Shown: one piece after another, positions 17,764 through 27,345 of the stretch
Layout: the number at the start of each line of letters is the position of its first letter
Numbering within the stretch: position 1 is the stretch's first letter
Source of the DNA: JABDEZ01 sp965276955
GTDB lineage: Bacteria; Bacteroidota; Bacteroidia; Chitinophagales; Chitinophagaceae
Direction of reading: 5' to 3'
NCBI GenBank assembly: GCA_965276955.1
Contig: CBDIBP010000026.1
Location: 62,001-126,000, forward strand
DNA: 64,000 bases
The notes under the pieces: model-generated
The model's input: only the letters and a program-made list of their open reading frames with translations
Told to the model about the DNA's origin: nothing
Databases searched by the model: none
Program-made: the position numbers and the translations under genes

Positions 17764-18090
17764 TCACTTTTCAGTTTTTGGTGCTTGCAAGTGTTTTAAT
17801 ATGATATCCAGTTTATCAAATTTCTCATCCCATGCCTTCTTAAAGCTTTCCATCCAGTTGGTCACTTCCGCAAGCTTTTCGGGCTGCACGCTGCAGAACC
17901 GCTCCCGGCCTTGTTGTTTTATGATGATGATGCCACACTCCGTGAGTATCTTAATGTGCTTTGATATAGCTTGCCTGCTCACATCGAAGCTTTCCGCTAC
18001 TGCATTGGGCGTTAGCGACCTGCTGGCTATAAGATTTATAATATCCCGCCGGGTGGGGTCTGCTATGGCCTGAAATACATCACGTCTCAT
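17764..18090 (-). CDS. ArsR-type winged-helix repressor
   Basis: This 108-residue protein has the ArsR layout: DVFQAIADPTRRDIINLI, then the recognition helix region VAESFDVSRQAISKHIKIL, then a beta wing with IIIIKQQGRERFCSV, and a C-terminal helix for dimerisation. No metal-binding cysteine pair (CxC) is visible in helix 3, so it is probably not an arsenic or cadmium sensor. It is the first gene of the operon with the SRPBCC and VOC genes and is likely autoregulated through the GCAACC dyad 18 bp upstream of its start. Confidence 0.85.
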   Translation of the reverse strand: MRRDVFQAIADPTRRDIINLIASRSLTPNAVAESFDVSRQAISKHIKILTECGIIIIKQQGRERFCSVQPEKLAEVTNWMESFKKAWDEKFDKLDIILKHLQAPKTEK

Positions 18091-18108
18091 TTTCTATTCA
18101 TTTAATTC

Positions 18109-18148
18109 GCAACCAACTGGTTGCAAATATATGCGATCATTTGGTTGC
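18109..18148 (-). promoter_or_regulatory. Probable ArsR operator
   Basis: A dyad GCAACC-AACT-GGTTGC at 18109-18124 lies 18 bp upstream of the ArsR-type gene's start codon. A further half-site GGTTGC lies at 18143-18148. The position and symmetry fit an operator for dimeric winged-helix repressors that control their own operon. Confidence 0.65.
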
Positions 18149-18185
18149 GCAAAATTATTTTTAAAAGTTTTCGGTAAACATGTAT

Positions 18186-18227
18186 AAATGCGAAGAGGGG
18201 ATCTTTTTAGATCCCCTCTTCGCATTT
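18186..18227 (-). terminator. Strong terminator downstream of the PorE-like gene
   Basis: A perfect 19-bp stem (18186-18204 with 18209-18227; core GCGAAGAGGGGATC) has a four-base TTTT loop. It lies 17 bp beyond the stop of the minus-strand OmpA-family gene and would end that operon. Its flanks allow it to act in either direction. Confidence 0.85.
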
Positions 18228-18244
18228 AAGTTAGAATATTGTTA

Positions 18245-20515
18245 TTACATCTTCAATACCTGGAATTCTGTTCTGCGGTTTTGTTGGCGGAAAGATTCGT
18301 CGCAGGTCTTACAGTTATCACATTTATATATCGGTTTGGTAGATCCAAATCCTTTGGGTGTAAGGCGCGCAGGGTCTACGCCTTTTTCTATCAGGTATTT
18401 CACTACAGACTCGGCCCTTGCATTGGACAAACGCATATTGTACGGGGCTGAACCACGGCAATCGGTATGTGCATTCAGCTGTATCTGCATATGCGGGAAA
18501 TCGTGCATCAGCTTTATCAGCTTATCCAGCGATGGTACCGCATCAGTACGTATAGTTGCCTTATTAAAGTCGTAGTAGATGCTTTCTATCTGGCATATGG
18601 CGCCAACGCCCAGTCTGCACATCAGCATGGTATCGGTCAGCTTTATGATACCAGTCATGCCCTTTGTAGATACCACTTTCTCATCGCTGTAATATTGGTC
18701 TTTAATGGCATTGATGTGGTAGATAGCATCAGCCTCAAGCCCGTGTGTAAAAGGCTGGCCGGTGAGCATGTTGATGGTATCGGTATAGTTGCTGCCTTCT
18801 TTGGTAACTACTATCAGCGGATTCTCTATAGGGTTACGGGTCTCTTCATCCAGTATCTTGGCAGTGAAGGTGATGTCCATTTCAGGCGCTATCTTCAGCG
18901 TCTTGTTCAGGATGTCTACCTCGCGCAACCTTTTTATATCGGCGGTAGATAATTTGGCCTGCAGGTCGTAATAACCCTTTTTGCGTACAGTGACCTTATA
19001 TACAGTGATAGGGTATACCGGAGTGGTTGTGTTTCCTTGCTTATCGGTCGTAAGTTCGTACCTGTCCTTTACGCCCATTATAGATACAACGGCACCTTCT
19101 ACATCCCTGCCGGTAGTAGAATCTGCTATTTTAAGGTTCAGTATCAATTTCTGACGATAGTAGTGGAATATGTTGTCCTCCTCCTTATCGGCTGGCCTGT
19201 TCGATGCGAAATAACCATTCTGCTGGTCATCGTACATGGTAAGCGACATATCATCGTAAGGCGAATTGACAGGTACACCTGCATTTACCGGATCGCCCCA
19301 TGTTTGCGATGCATCATTCCATGAGGCATAGAATACATCCATACCGCCCAGGCCGGCCTGGCCATTGGATGTAAAGGTGATGTTCTTACTATCCAGGAAA
19401 ACGGGCATTACCTCATCGCCTTCTGCATTGATCTCCTTGCCCAGGTTCACAGGTTCGCCCCACTTGCCATTAGCGTCTTTTTTAGAATAGTAAAGGTCAA
19501 AGCCACCTTCGCCGCCCGGCATATCAGAAGCGAATATCAGTGTATTGCCATCGGCGCTTAATGCAGGATGTTCTAATGAATAGTTCTTGTTGTTGTATGG
19601 GAATGAAGCGATCTTATTGTATTTCTTTGAGGCATCATCATAATCGCTCGCTATCATGATCTGCAGGTGTACTTTATTGTTATCATCTGGCACACTCGAC
19701 TCGCCCAGGAAATTTTCCTTTATATCAGTGCGGGTAAAATACATAGTTTGGCCATCGGCAGTAAATACCGGGTTGGTATCGTGAAATTTGCCTAAGCCTT
19801 TTGCGCTCAATGACTTGAAATCAGAACCACATTCGCCATCTTTTTTACATGAAACGCTATAGATAGTGTAAAAATGATCACCGGTAAACTTGTCTTTTTT
19901 AGCGGCGAAATTATAGGGAGTAGTATCAGAGCTGAATACCAGGTGCTGGTTATTGATGGTGGGGCTAAAATCTGAAAGGTCGGTATTGATAGGTAAAAAT
20001 GTTTCCACACCTTCTGGCATACCACTATGCAAAGCCTGTGCCTGCTCGCAGCCTTTTATAAGGTGCGCAGCACGGCGGTCGCCCGGAGTGGTCTCTAAAT
20101 ATTGACGGAGGTACATAGCCGCATCTTCGTAGCACTCCACTGACATCTCTGCCTGCCCGTAGTGCAGGTATATGTCATTTGGCAATGTTGCATTTGCTGG
20201 GTTCTTGCTGGCCAGTAACTTATTTTTAGGGCGTTTTGCTCCCGGCTTCACATCGTTGAGGGCTTTTGAGTAATAAGCTACAGCCATTGCCGGCTGGTTG
20301 GTAAGCCGGTAGCAATCGGCCATACGCATAGCCAGTATCGGGTCTTTTTTGCGTGGCGCTGCATCTACCAGTTTCTGGTAGTGATCCAGCGCTTTGTTAT
20401 AGCCATGGTGGTTAAAGAAATAATCACCTTTGGTCATCTCGGTAACCTTAGCTGTAGCCTGTAAGGGCATTTGTGCCAGCGCTACTGCGAGTATGGTGTA
20501 TAAATACTTTTTCAT
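18245..20515 (-). CDS. PorE-like OmpA-family protein (TPR, PD40 propeller, CRD, OmpA)
   Basis: This 756-residue envelope protein has a signal peptide (1-22), a TPR-like helical region (about 25-170), a PD40/WD40-like beta-propeller (about 180-450, with DTNPVFTADGQTMYFTR and HPALSADGNTLIFAS blades), a carboxypeptidase-regulatory-like beta-sandwich (about 460-560), and a C-terminal OmpA domain (about 635-756) with peptidoglycan-binding residues in NAHTDCRG and SNARAESV. This order is that of PorE, a T9SS component, and of its paralogs paired with PorP/SprF proteins. No lipobox is obvious. I start at ATG 20515, which gives the signal peptide. The PorP gene is 25 bp upstream. Confidence 0.82.
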   Translation of the reverse strand: MKKYLYTILAVALAQMPLQATAKVTEMTKGDYFFNHHGYNKALDHYQKLVDAAPRKKDPILAMRMADCYRLTNQPAMAVAYYSKALNDVKPGAKRPKNKLLASKNPANATLPNDIYLHYGQAEMSVECYEDAAMYLRQYLETTPGDRRAAHLIKGCEQAQALHSGMPEGVETFLPINTDLSDFSPTINNQHLVFSSDTTPYNFAAKKDKFTGDHFYTIYSVSCKKDGECGSDFKSLSAKGLGKFHDTNPVFTADGQTMYFTRTDIKENFLGESSVPDDNNKVHLQIMIASDYDDASKKYNKIASFPYNNKNYSLEHPALSADGNTLIFASDMPGGEGGFDLYYSKKDANGKWGEPVNLGKEINAEGDEVMPVFLDSKNITFTSNGQAGLGGMDVFYASWNDASQTWGDPVNAGVPVNSPYDDMSLTMYDDQQNGYFASNRPADKEEDNIFHYYRQKLILNLKIADSTTGRDVEGAVVSIMGVKDRYELTTDKQGNTTTPVYPITVYKVTVRKKGYYDLQAKLSTADIKRLREVDILNKTLKIAPEMDITFTAKILDEETRNPIENPLIVVTKEGSNYTDTINMLTGQPFTHGLEADAIYHINAIKDQYYSDEKVVSTKGMTGIIKLTDTMLMCRLGVGAICQIESIYYDFNKATIRTDAVPSLDKLIKLMHDFPHMQIQLNAHTDCRGSAPYNMRLSNARAESVVKYLIEKGVDPARLTPKGFGSTKPIYKCDNCKTCDESFRQQNRRTEFQVLKM

Positions 20516-20540
20516 TTTTTTTGTTTGGTTGGGAACAAGA

Positions 20541-21497
20541 TCAGAAATTAGAAACAAAACGGGGGTTAGCATATTCTTTACGATCCCTGATGAAGTCGAA
20601 GCCTACAGTTATTTCATTTGTGCCTTTTGCATATGGCAATAAGCCCGATGCTGTGTAATCGTAAGCATACCCAATATTCAGTCTCTTGGCCACCTGCAGG
20701 TGCACTATGCCCTCTACAGAGTTATCTGTACGATAAGTAACACCCAGCATAAAGCGCTGGTACATGATAAATGACACATTAAAGTCTGTATTGAAAGGCA
20801 CCTGATACTTGCCATCGGCAGTATAGCGCGCTATGAACTGTGGTAGTATGGATAGGTTATCGCTTGCTTTTATAGTATAGCCTGCGCTAAGGAAGTAGCC
20901 ACGTATCTGGCTGGCTTTTTGCCCGCTTGCATAGGTCTTCTCATGCTTGTCGTAATAGTTCTCCAGCAGGTTGGGTACAGACAGGCCTACGTAGAACTGT
21001 TTGGAATACCAATAACCACCAAAACCAAAGTTGGGCAGCACGTGGTTGGTCACATCCATAGCCAGCAGCGGATCGTTACTATTATATGGATTGAGACCGC
21101 CATAGCGTGCATTGTACACAGCCACCCCCGCTTGCAGACCCAGTGATAATATACTTTTTTCCAGTTTTATGCGATATGCATAGTTGGCCGCGATGACCGT
21201 ATTATCTATAGGTCCTGTGGTCTCTTTATTGATGACCAACCCAAGCGCTACGGGATTGAAATCCTTAAGCTTGCTGCCTATAGGTGCATCAACCGACACA
21301 CCATAGTTGATGGGTGCGCCATCTATACCGCTCCATTGGTTGCGGTAAGATGCATTGATAGATAGCACATCGCGGCTGCCGGCATACCCAGGATTATATA
21401 TAAGCTTGTTATACATAAACATAGTATAGTGGGGGTAGTTCTGGCCATAGCCTGTAGCTGGCAGCAGCAGTGCAAGCGCAATAAGTACTCGTTTCAT
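20541..21497 (-). CDS. PorP/SprF-family type IX secretion outer-membrane protein
   Basis: This 318-residue predicted outer-membrane beta-barrel has a signal peptide (1-18, ending TGYGQ) followed by the family signature YTMFMYNKLIYNPGYAGS and SYRNQWSGIDGAP. PorP/SprF proteins assist secretion or anchoring of T9SS type B substrates such as the adhesin SprB, and usually lie next to them. Here the type B protein ends 76 bp upstream and the PorE-like protein follows 25 bp downstream, a typical adhesin/PorP/PorE cluster. I use the ATG at 21497 because it begins the signal peptide. Confidence 0.88.
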   Translation of the reverse strand: MKRVLIALALLLPATGYGQNYPHYTMFMYNKLIYNPGYAGSRDVLSINASYRNQWSGIDGAPINYGVSVDAPIGSKLKDFNPVALGLVINKETTGPIDNTVIAANYAYRIKLEKSILSLGLQAGVAVYNARYGGLNPYNSNDPLLAMDVTNHVLPNFGFGGYWYSKQFYVGLSVPNLLENYYDKHEKTYASGQKASQIRGYFLSAGYTIKASDNLSILPQFIARYTADGKYQVPFNTDFNVSFIMYQRFMLGVTYRTDNSVEGIVHLQVAKRLNIGYAYDYTASGLLPYAKGTNEITVGFDFIRDRKEYANPRFVSNF

Positions 21498-21573
21498 ATA
21501 AATACCTTCTCTTTTTATTTGGTCAACTTCACTTTTATTATTCAAATATTGCTGGCATGTGTGTGATCAATAC

Positions 21574-23709
21574 CTATCGTTTGATGACAAAGTACCCGGT
21601 GTACTTTTGCTGCCCGGTAGCAATATTAGGTATGCCCAGATCTACCACATAGTAATACACTCCCGATGGCAGTGAACCGCCATTCCATGTATTGGCATAG
21701 CGCTCCTGGCTAAACACCCTGTCGCCCAGCTTATCAAATATCTGCACCTTTACTTCAGGGTAAAATTTCAGGTTCTCTATAACCCAAAGATCATTTATTC
21801 CATCGCCGTTGGGGGTGATGACGTTGTGTATCTTAACGTCGTAATCGCACGGATCTTTATCAATGATGACCGTCACCGTATCGGGCAGTGATTCGCAAGA
21901 CTTATATACCTGTGTAGCTGTGTATAGGAATGTACCGGCTTTATCTACAGGTGGTACCGGATCGCCGCTTATGTAGTTGTGGCTTGGGTCGTACCACTGC
22001 ACATAGCTGTTCAGGCTATCTACATGTACATGTGCTACCAGTGCGCTATCGTGGCCGTTAAGGCAATATTCCACAGGCGTTACTACCGTAGGCTGGTATG
22101 GAAAAACACCATTGTCAGGAACATCCAATGCGATGAAACTATTGCATGGGCGACCTTGTGTAGATAATGTAAGTGTATACTTACCTGCAGGTAAACTATC
22201 GTTTATGAATTGTGCTGTGCTGTCAGTATAAGTTCTTACCACCGTAGAGCCCAGTGTTATAGTGAGTGTATAAGGTATGTTGGGATTGCTATTGTTGTTC
22301 TGCACCTCGTAGCGCACAGCAGCTTTGTATATACAATGTGTTTCTGAGAGTACCGCACCGGCAACGAGGCCTGCATTATTTATGATGATGGTGTAGGTAT
22401 GGGTGGTATTGGTGATGAGTGGGCAACTGTTGATGAAAAAGTTAGGAGTTAATGTATACACACCATATGGTACAGCAGCTGTATTCCAGCTAAAATTGAT
22501 GACAGGTGTTACTGTATTATTACTGTCTACAGTGATAGTACTCCCACCAATGATGTCGTAAAAAGTAACTTTTACAGTGTCTCCATTTCCGTCTTTTACA
22601 GGTGCATGAAAAGATATAACGTTGCCAGGACAAGCATATAATGTGTCTTTACCCCCTATAGTTGCACCCGAAATTTTAGTGGTGTCCATGTTTGCATTTA
22701 CATTAACAGCACCGCCGTTTAAAACTATTAGTACAGCTTGCCTATAAACGGAACCTACAACAACACCATTTCTATATTCTGTAACTGTAATGCCAATAGC
22801 ATATTTATTGACCAAAGATGGTGTGAAATACATGTTCCCGTTGGCAGAGTTGAAACTGTAAGTGCCTGCCTGCGCATCTATAGGGTGGGTGAGGCTATAC
22901 CCCGTGTTGAATATTTGTGTTTGGGTTCCAAAAAACCCCCCTCCTTCTGGATTGTTATAGCAGCTATTGGAGAAATTGCCCCCGGCAGTGTCGTACCTGG
23001 TGTAAAGCGAATCCACCTTATACACTAAAACATCGTTATCCGCATCGACCGCATTTTCTACAAATGTAGACGGGCTGCCTATTACAAAATATTGTCCTGA
23101 TCTTTGAGAATTGAATACCACAGAGTTATTTCTGCCAGTAGGATTAGTGCTCGAATTGTTCAGAATAGCTATGCAAATAGCGTTATTGTGATGGTCATCA
23201 CGTATATTGGCACATACAGGTTTTCCTGCCTGATCACCATTATCGCAAGCTACCATATTTGAAACAAATATAATTTCCCATCCATTTGACTTGTGCCCAA
23301 TTGTTATATTACCAGCATAAACAAAACGCCTGATGCCATTGTACGGGTTGTTTATATTATTACAACTTGATAATGGTAGGTCTAAAGCGCAAAATGGGCT
23401 AACATCTTTTGTGGAATCAGGTATAAGGTGTAAGTTATAGGCTTGGATCCTGGGGTCACCTAATGGTGGGAATTTACCTTGTAAAGTGTCAAATACATGT
23501 ATCACTGGCGTATAACCGGCAAAATCAAGTGAGTCATGTACAGTACTACTACAATTCTCATAAACAGTAAGAGTAACAGTATATATATCTCCCGCAGGGC
23601 CCGTCGATACATATTTATAGGCCATGTCTGTGCCTAAAATATGGGAAGCATAAGCCCTGAATGGAGCAAAGGATAAAACAAAAAGAATAAAGAATAAAAC
23701 ACGTTTCAT
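21574..23709 (-). CDS. T9SS type B secreted adhesin-like protein, 711 aa
   Basis: The signal peptide (1-21) is followed by an N-terminal domain beginning SHILGTDMAYKYV and continuing LTVYENCSS, shared with the two larger paralogs upstream. A central region with PKD/Ig-like strands leads to a C-terminal gliding-motility-associated (CHU_C, type B) sorting domain: VITPNGDGINDLWVI, QIFDKLGDRVFS, and a final GYFVIKR. It is predicted to be exported through the type IX system and attached to the cell surface with help from the PorP/SprF protein encoded just downstream. It is the shortest of the trio. Confidence 0.83.
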   Translation of the reverse strand: MKRVLFFILFVLSFAPFRAYASHILGTDMAYKYVSTGPAGDIYTVTLTVYENCSSTVHDSLDFAGYTPVIHVFDTLQGKFPPLGDPRIQAYNLHLIPDSTKDVSPFCALDLPLSSCNNINNPYNGIRRFVYAGNITIGHKSNGWEIIFVSNMVACDNGDQAGKPVCANIRDDHHNNAICIAILNNSSTNPTGRNNSVVFNSQRSGQYFVIGSPSTFVENAVDADNDVLVYKVDSLYTRYDTAGGNFSNSCYNNPEGGGFFGTQTQIFNTGYSLTHPIDAQAGTYSFNSANGNMYFTPSLVNKYAIGITVTEYRNGVVVGSVYRQAVLIVLNGGAVNVNANMDTTKISGATIGGKDTLYACPGNVISFHAPVKDGNGDTVKVTFYDIIGGSTITVDSNNTVTPVINFSWNTAAVPYGVYTLTPNFFINSCPLITNTTHTYTIIINNAGLVAGAVLSETHCIYKAAVRYEVQNNNSNPNIPYTLTITLGSTVVRTYTDSTAQFINDSLPAGKYTLTLSTQGRPCNSFIALDVPDNGVFPYQPTVVTPVEYCLNGHDSALVAHVHVDSLNSYVQWYDPSHNYISGDPVPPVDKAGTFLYTATQVYKSCESLPDTVTVIIDKDPCDYDVKIHNVITPNGDGINDLWVIENLKFYPEVKVQIFDKLGDRVFSQERYANTWNGGSLPSGVYYYVVDLGIPNIATGQQKYTGYFVIKR

Positions 23710-23742
23710 AAAAAGGCTATTAATTTATGCTAATACATCGCA

Positions 23743-23758
23743 GAGTGATCACTCACTT
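23743..23758 (-). promoter_or_regulatory. Shared dyad operator, copy 1
   Basis: GAGTGA-TCAC-TCACTT, 33 bp upstream of the start codon of the 711-residue type B gene. It is one of four near-identical 16-bp dyads in the 5' regions of surface-protein genes in this window. Confidence 0.6.
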
Positions 23759-24088
23759 ACGCTAATGGCGCAAGTATAGCAATTTTTAAAATGGTACCAC
23801 TACTAAAAAATGAAATAATTTATGCAATCGTTGTCATTTCTGCCATTTAAATAAAATAAAAATTACCATTCGTTTTGTATGATAAAATTATTTATTATTA
23901 TTTTTAGCGATCTGCGTTTACAAAAGTAATATTTAGTATCCGCAATTAGTAACGGCCAAAATTGCAAAACTGTTACCATTTTATGTCCTGCATCATCCAT
24001 TAATGTGTGGTTTCATATTCGTAGATGCTTAAGTATGTTATGTATTTCCCTTGGTCTTGCGTGTGCAAAGGGTCGTGAATAAATATAC

Positions 24089-24116
24089 CAAAGCCCTGCG
24101 GTAAGGCAGGGCTTTG
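24089..24116 (-). terminator. Terminator after the 1006-residue type B gene
   Basis: A hairpin with 11-bp arms (CAAAGCCCTGC and GCAGGGCTTTG) and a six-base loop lies about 25 bp beyond the stop codon on the minus strand. The following minus-strand sequence is AT-rich. Confidence 0.7.
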
Positions 24117-24139
24117 TAGAGTACTACTAACTATTCCTT

Positions 24140-27100
24140 TTATCGTACCAGTACCACTTCCCCTTTTTGCTCAAAATATTCGCCGTCCACACATCTATAT
24201 CTGAGGGCATAGTAATAAGTGCCGCCGTCGGAGGGTACGCCGCCATTAGCTTTGCCATCCCATCCCTGGCTTTCATTTGTAGAAGAGAACACAAGTTGTC
24301 CCCAACGGTTAAAGACCCTGAAGTAAGCAATGTCGTGATGGCCAATGGTAATGATGCGGAACACATCATTCTTTCCATCGCCATTTGGGGTAAATGCATT
24401 CGGCAGGCTCACAATGCAGCAAGGGTGTGGCGCTATATCCACGCTGTCAGAAGCTTTGCAACCATAATTGTCGATCACGGTCAGGTACAGTCGTTCGGCA
24501 TATTTTACGAACGCATAGGTACTTGGCAACGTATCGTTAGCAAAGAACAACGGTTGTTGCCACTGGTAGTGGTAACCGTATCCAATTGGCGCATCGAACC
24601 TGATGGTATCCTCGCTGCATATATTGTTGATGTTAGATGTGGTGATAGTCGCATCTGGTATGGCATCCACTACTACATCGTTGGCTACCAGTGGCGATGT
24701 ACAGGTAGGGTTCTTCGTCACCAACGTTATTGGGTACACGCCTGGCTGGCCGTACTGCAAGATATAAGGCCCCTGGCCGCTGCCACTGAGTACGGTGGCC
24801 TGGCCGAAATTCCAGGTAAAGGTCACATCAGCATCGTATACGTTGTTTGCTATAACGGTAACAGGCATGCCGAAACAAACTGGAGGCGCTGTGAATGTAG
24901 CTGGTGGTGGCGCCAGTACATGGATGTTGTGGGTGATGATAGCGGTGCAGCCTGTGTCGTAAGCATAGAGCGTAATGGTCTCAGTGCCCGCTGACGGGAA
25001 TTTTACCGGCATAGGGTTAGTTAGTACGGTGTCTTGAGCTACGCCTCCGTTATATTTAAAGGACAGTGCAGAGTCGCCATTGGCAATATAACTGATATAT
25101 ACTATATCGCCCTTGCAAATGGTATCTTTTGAGAAAGAGAAACCGGCTATTACGCCTGGCGTAACTACCATATTGTAGGTGCCGGTAGGGCTCTTGCAGG
25201 CGGCATTGGCAGGGTAGAAAGCAACAACACTGTAGAGGCCGGCATTAGACGGGCCGGCACTGTTGATAGTTATGTTCTGCTGAGTAGATATAAACCCGTT
25301 AGGCCCGCTCCATTGGTAGTTGACACCCAGGTTAGACTGGGCGCTGAGCATCAGTGTGCTGCCAGTACATATAGGGCTGTTGCCAGTTATTTCGGGATAT
25401 TTTGGCGCAGCTGTAACTGTTACGTATGTACTGTCGGGCGCTGATACGCAACCACCATTCATAGCCTTTACGTGGTACCAGCCGGTATTGGGTGTTTGTA
25501 TGTTATATATCACAGGGTTTTGCGATACTGAATTGAAGCCTCCGGGTCCCGTCCATCTGTAGCTGCTTGCTATAGCGCCTGCATATAGCCGCAGGCTATC
25601 GTTAGCGCATACAGGACTATTGCTGGTGGGGGTGGGTTTGGCAGGTACACTATTTACTGTTACAACCACAGTATCGCGTATGGTGCAACCATTTTGTTGT
25701 GTAGTACTGACCACATAAGATGTGGTAATGCCGGGTGAAGCTACAGGGTTGGCACAAGTGATGCAACTGAGTGAGCTGATTGGAGCACCGCCAGGGAGCA
25801 CACTCCATGTATAATTATTACCGCCGGCGACAGACAACTGGGTGGTTGAGCCCAGGCATATGCTCGTATTGGGACTGGCCTGCAGGTTATTGAATATAAT
25901 TGTATAGGTGTGACTGCTGTAACTGGGCAACGGACAACTATTAATAAGAAAGTTAGCAGTTACCGTGTATATATTACTTTGTGCTCCTGTCGAATTCCAA
26001 TTAAAGCTTAGTAAAGGATTACTTGTATTATTATTGTTAATAGAAATTGTGCTGCCGGGTATGTTATTATTGTATGTCACCGTTATGCTGTCTCCCTGTG
26101 CATCATGTATCCGGGCATTGAAGGTGATGATATTACCAGGACATGCAGTAAGGGTGTCATGACCAATAAAATTAGCGCCAGCTACTGAAGAACTGTCTAT
26201 ATTATCCTGTATTATACCGCCGCTGTAGGGTAAATAAAACAATGTTATTTCACGTAATGTGCTACCCATTATTTTACCATTTCTATATTCTACTATCCGT
26301 GTTGTTACAGCATACAGCCCTTGTAAGGTAGGCGTAAAGGTCATATTGCCGGTTGTGTTACTAAAGCTATATGTTCCTGGTTGAACAGCGGGTCCTACAG
26401 GATTGCTGGTATGATAACCCGGTTGCCATCTTTCCCAAATAACTGGAAGAAAGCAAGCATTATCAACGGTCTCATAAAGGCTGTCTGTATAATATGCAAG
26501 AGAATCACCTTCCGGATCAATAACATTTTCCACAAAGGTACCGGGAACACCAAGAGAGTAGACATATGCATATTTTGCATTGGTGAAAACTGGAGTAGAA
26601 TTATGACCATTATTATCCTTGTTATTCAATGTATTCATCACAGTGATATTATCGTGGCTGTCTGTTATGAAATTATTACAAAGAGCTCTTCCTCCGGCAT
26701 TAGCACAGTTAGCTTTAAATGTTCCGAATTCTATTACCCATCCTCGGGATCGATAGGGAAAGGTGTAAGTTCCTGTGTACATATAACGCGTTATTCCGTT
26801 ATAAGCATTTGTATTATTCGGTTGTTGGCATGAATTACTGCTATTAGCAGTACTACAGTATGGGCTTATATCTTTGATAGAATCGATCAACGGGCTTAAT
26901 GCAATATCAACTGCATTGGACGGGTACATAGATATAGTGCTATCCCATATGTGTATGTGCGGTGTACCGTTGGTAAGATTACCAATGTTACTGGTATATG
27001 GTTGACCTCCGCTACAATTACCATATATGGTCAGCAATATCTGGTACGTACTATCGCTTATCCATTTATAAGAAATATCGCCACCTAAAACATGCGTAGC

Positions 27101-27160
27101 GCTACTGCGTAAAGGAATAAGGACAAGGATAGAGAAAAAGACGAGTAGAAATTTTTTCAT
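24140..27160 (-). CDS. T9SS type B Ig/PKD-repeat adhesin-like protein, 1006 aa
   Basis: The signal peptide (1-21) is followed by the SH/TH-xxGGxIxY N-terminal domain (THVLGGDISYKWI, LTIYGNCSG). A middle part has several Ig-like domains with CxG and YQW/YRW cores from about residue 430, then a PKD-like domain (ADVTFTWNFG), and a type B sorting domain begins at CCIVSLPNAFTPNGDGKND. The C-terminal 550 residues are nearly the same as in the neighbouring 988-residue protein, whereas the N-terminal 400 residues differ clearly. This indicates duplication followed by divergence of the exposed end. It probably acts as a cell-surface adhesin using the PorP/SprF partner nearby. Confidence 0.83.
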   Translation of the reverse strand: MKKFLLVFFSILVLIPLRSSATHVLGGDISYKWISDSTYQILLTIYGNCSGGQPYTSNIGNLTNGTPHIHIWDSTISMYPSNAVDIALSPLIDSIKDISPYCSTANSSNSCQQPNNTNAYNGITRYMYTGTYTFPYRSRGWVIEFGTFKANCANAGGRALCNNFITDSHDNITVMNTLNNKDNNGHNSTPVFTNAKYAYVYSLGVPGTFVENVIDPEGDSLAYYTDSLYETVDNACFLPVIWERWQPGYHTSNPVGPAVQPGTYSFSNTTGNMTFTPTLQGLYAVTTRIVEYRNGKIMGSTLREITLFYLPYSGGIIQDNIDSSSVAGANFIGHDTLTACPGNIITFNARIHDAQGDSITVTYNNNIPGSTISINNNNTSNPLLSFNWNSTGAQSNIYTVTANFLINSCPLPSYSSHTYTIIFNNLQASPNTSICLGSTTQLSVAGGNNYTWSVLPGGAPISSLSCITCANPVASPGITTSYVVSTTQQNGCTIRDTVVVTVNSVPAKPTPTSNSPVCANDSLRLYAGAIASSYRWTGPGGFNSVSQNPVIYNIQTPNTGWYHVKAMNGGCVSAPDSTYVTVTAAPKYPEITGNSPICTGSTLMLSAQSNLGVNYQWSGPNGFISTQQNITINSAGPSNAGLYSVVAFYPANAACKSPTGTYNMVVTPGVIAGFSFSKDTICKGDIVYISYIANGDSALSFKYNGGVAQDTVLTNPMPVKFPSAGTETITLYAYDTGCTAIITHNIHVLAPPPATFTAPPVCFGMPVTVIANNVYDADVTFTWNFGQATVLSGSGQGPYILQYGQPGVYPITLVTKNPTCTSPLVANDVVVDAIPDATITTSNINNICSEDTIRFDAPIGYGYHYQWQQPLFFANDTLPSTYAFVKYAERLYLTVIDNYGCKASDSVDIAPHPCCIVSLPNAFTPNGDGKNDVFRIITIGHHDIAYFRVFNRWGQLVFSSTNESQGWDGKANGGVPSDGGTYYYALRYRCVDGEYFEQKGEVVLVR

Positions 27161-27188
27161 TTAAAAATATTTAATACAAAATAAGAGA

Positions 27189-27204
27189 GAGTGATCACTC
27201 ACCT
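27189..27204 (-). promoter_or_regulatory. Shared dyad operator, copy 2
   Basis: GAGTGA-TCAC-TCACCT, 28 bp upstream of the start codon of the 1006-residue type B gene. It is identical to copy 1 except for one base in the last half-site. Confidence 0.6.
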
Positions 27205-27290
27205 GAATCAAATACAATTATATGCCTATTTGTGATGGTAAACGGACCAAACGATAGAAAAATTAATGCAATCGTTATCGGTTGAATAGC

Positions 27291-27322
27291 AAAACCCCAT
27301 GTATATAAATACATGGGGTTTT
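27291..27322 (-). terminator. Terminator after the 988-residue type B gene
   Basis: A perfect 14-bp stem (AAAACCCCATGTAT and its complement) with loop ATAA lies 23 bp beyond the stop codon. A/T runs on each side make it a good intrinsic terminator for the minus-strand gene. Confidence 0.8.
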
Positions 27323-27345
27323 TGTTGGTGTATTTTCAGGTAAGC

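Noticed and set aside
21546..21573. GTGTGTGATCAATACC before the PorP gene as a fifth copy of the dyad
   Set aside because: The right arm is missing and the position lies in a short intergenic gap inside an operon.
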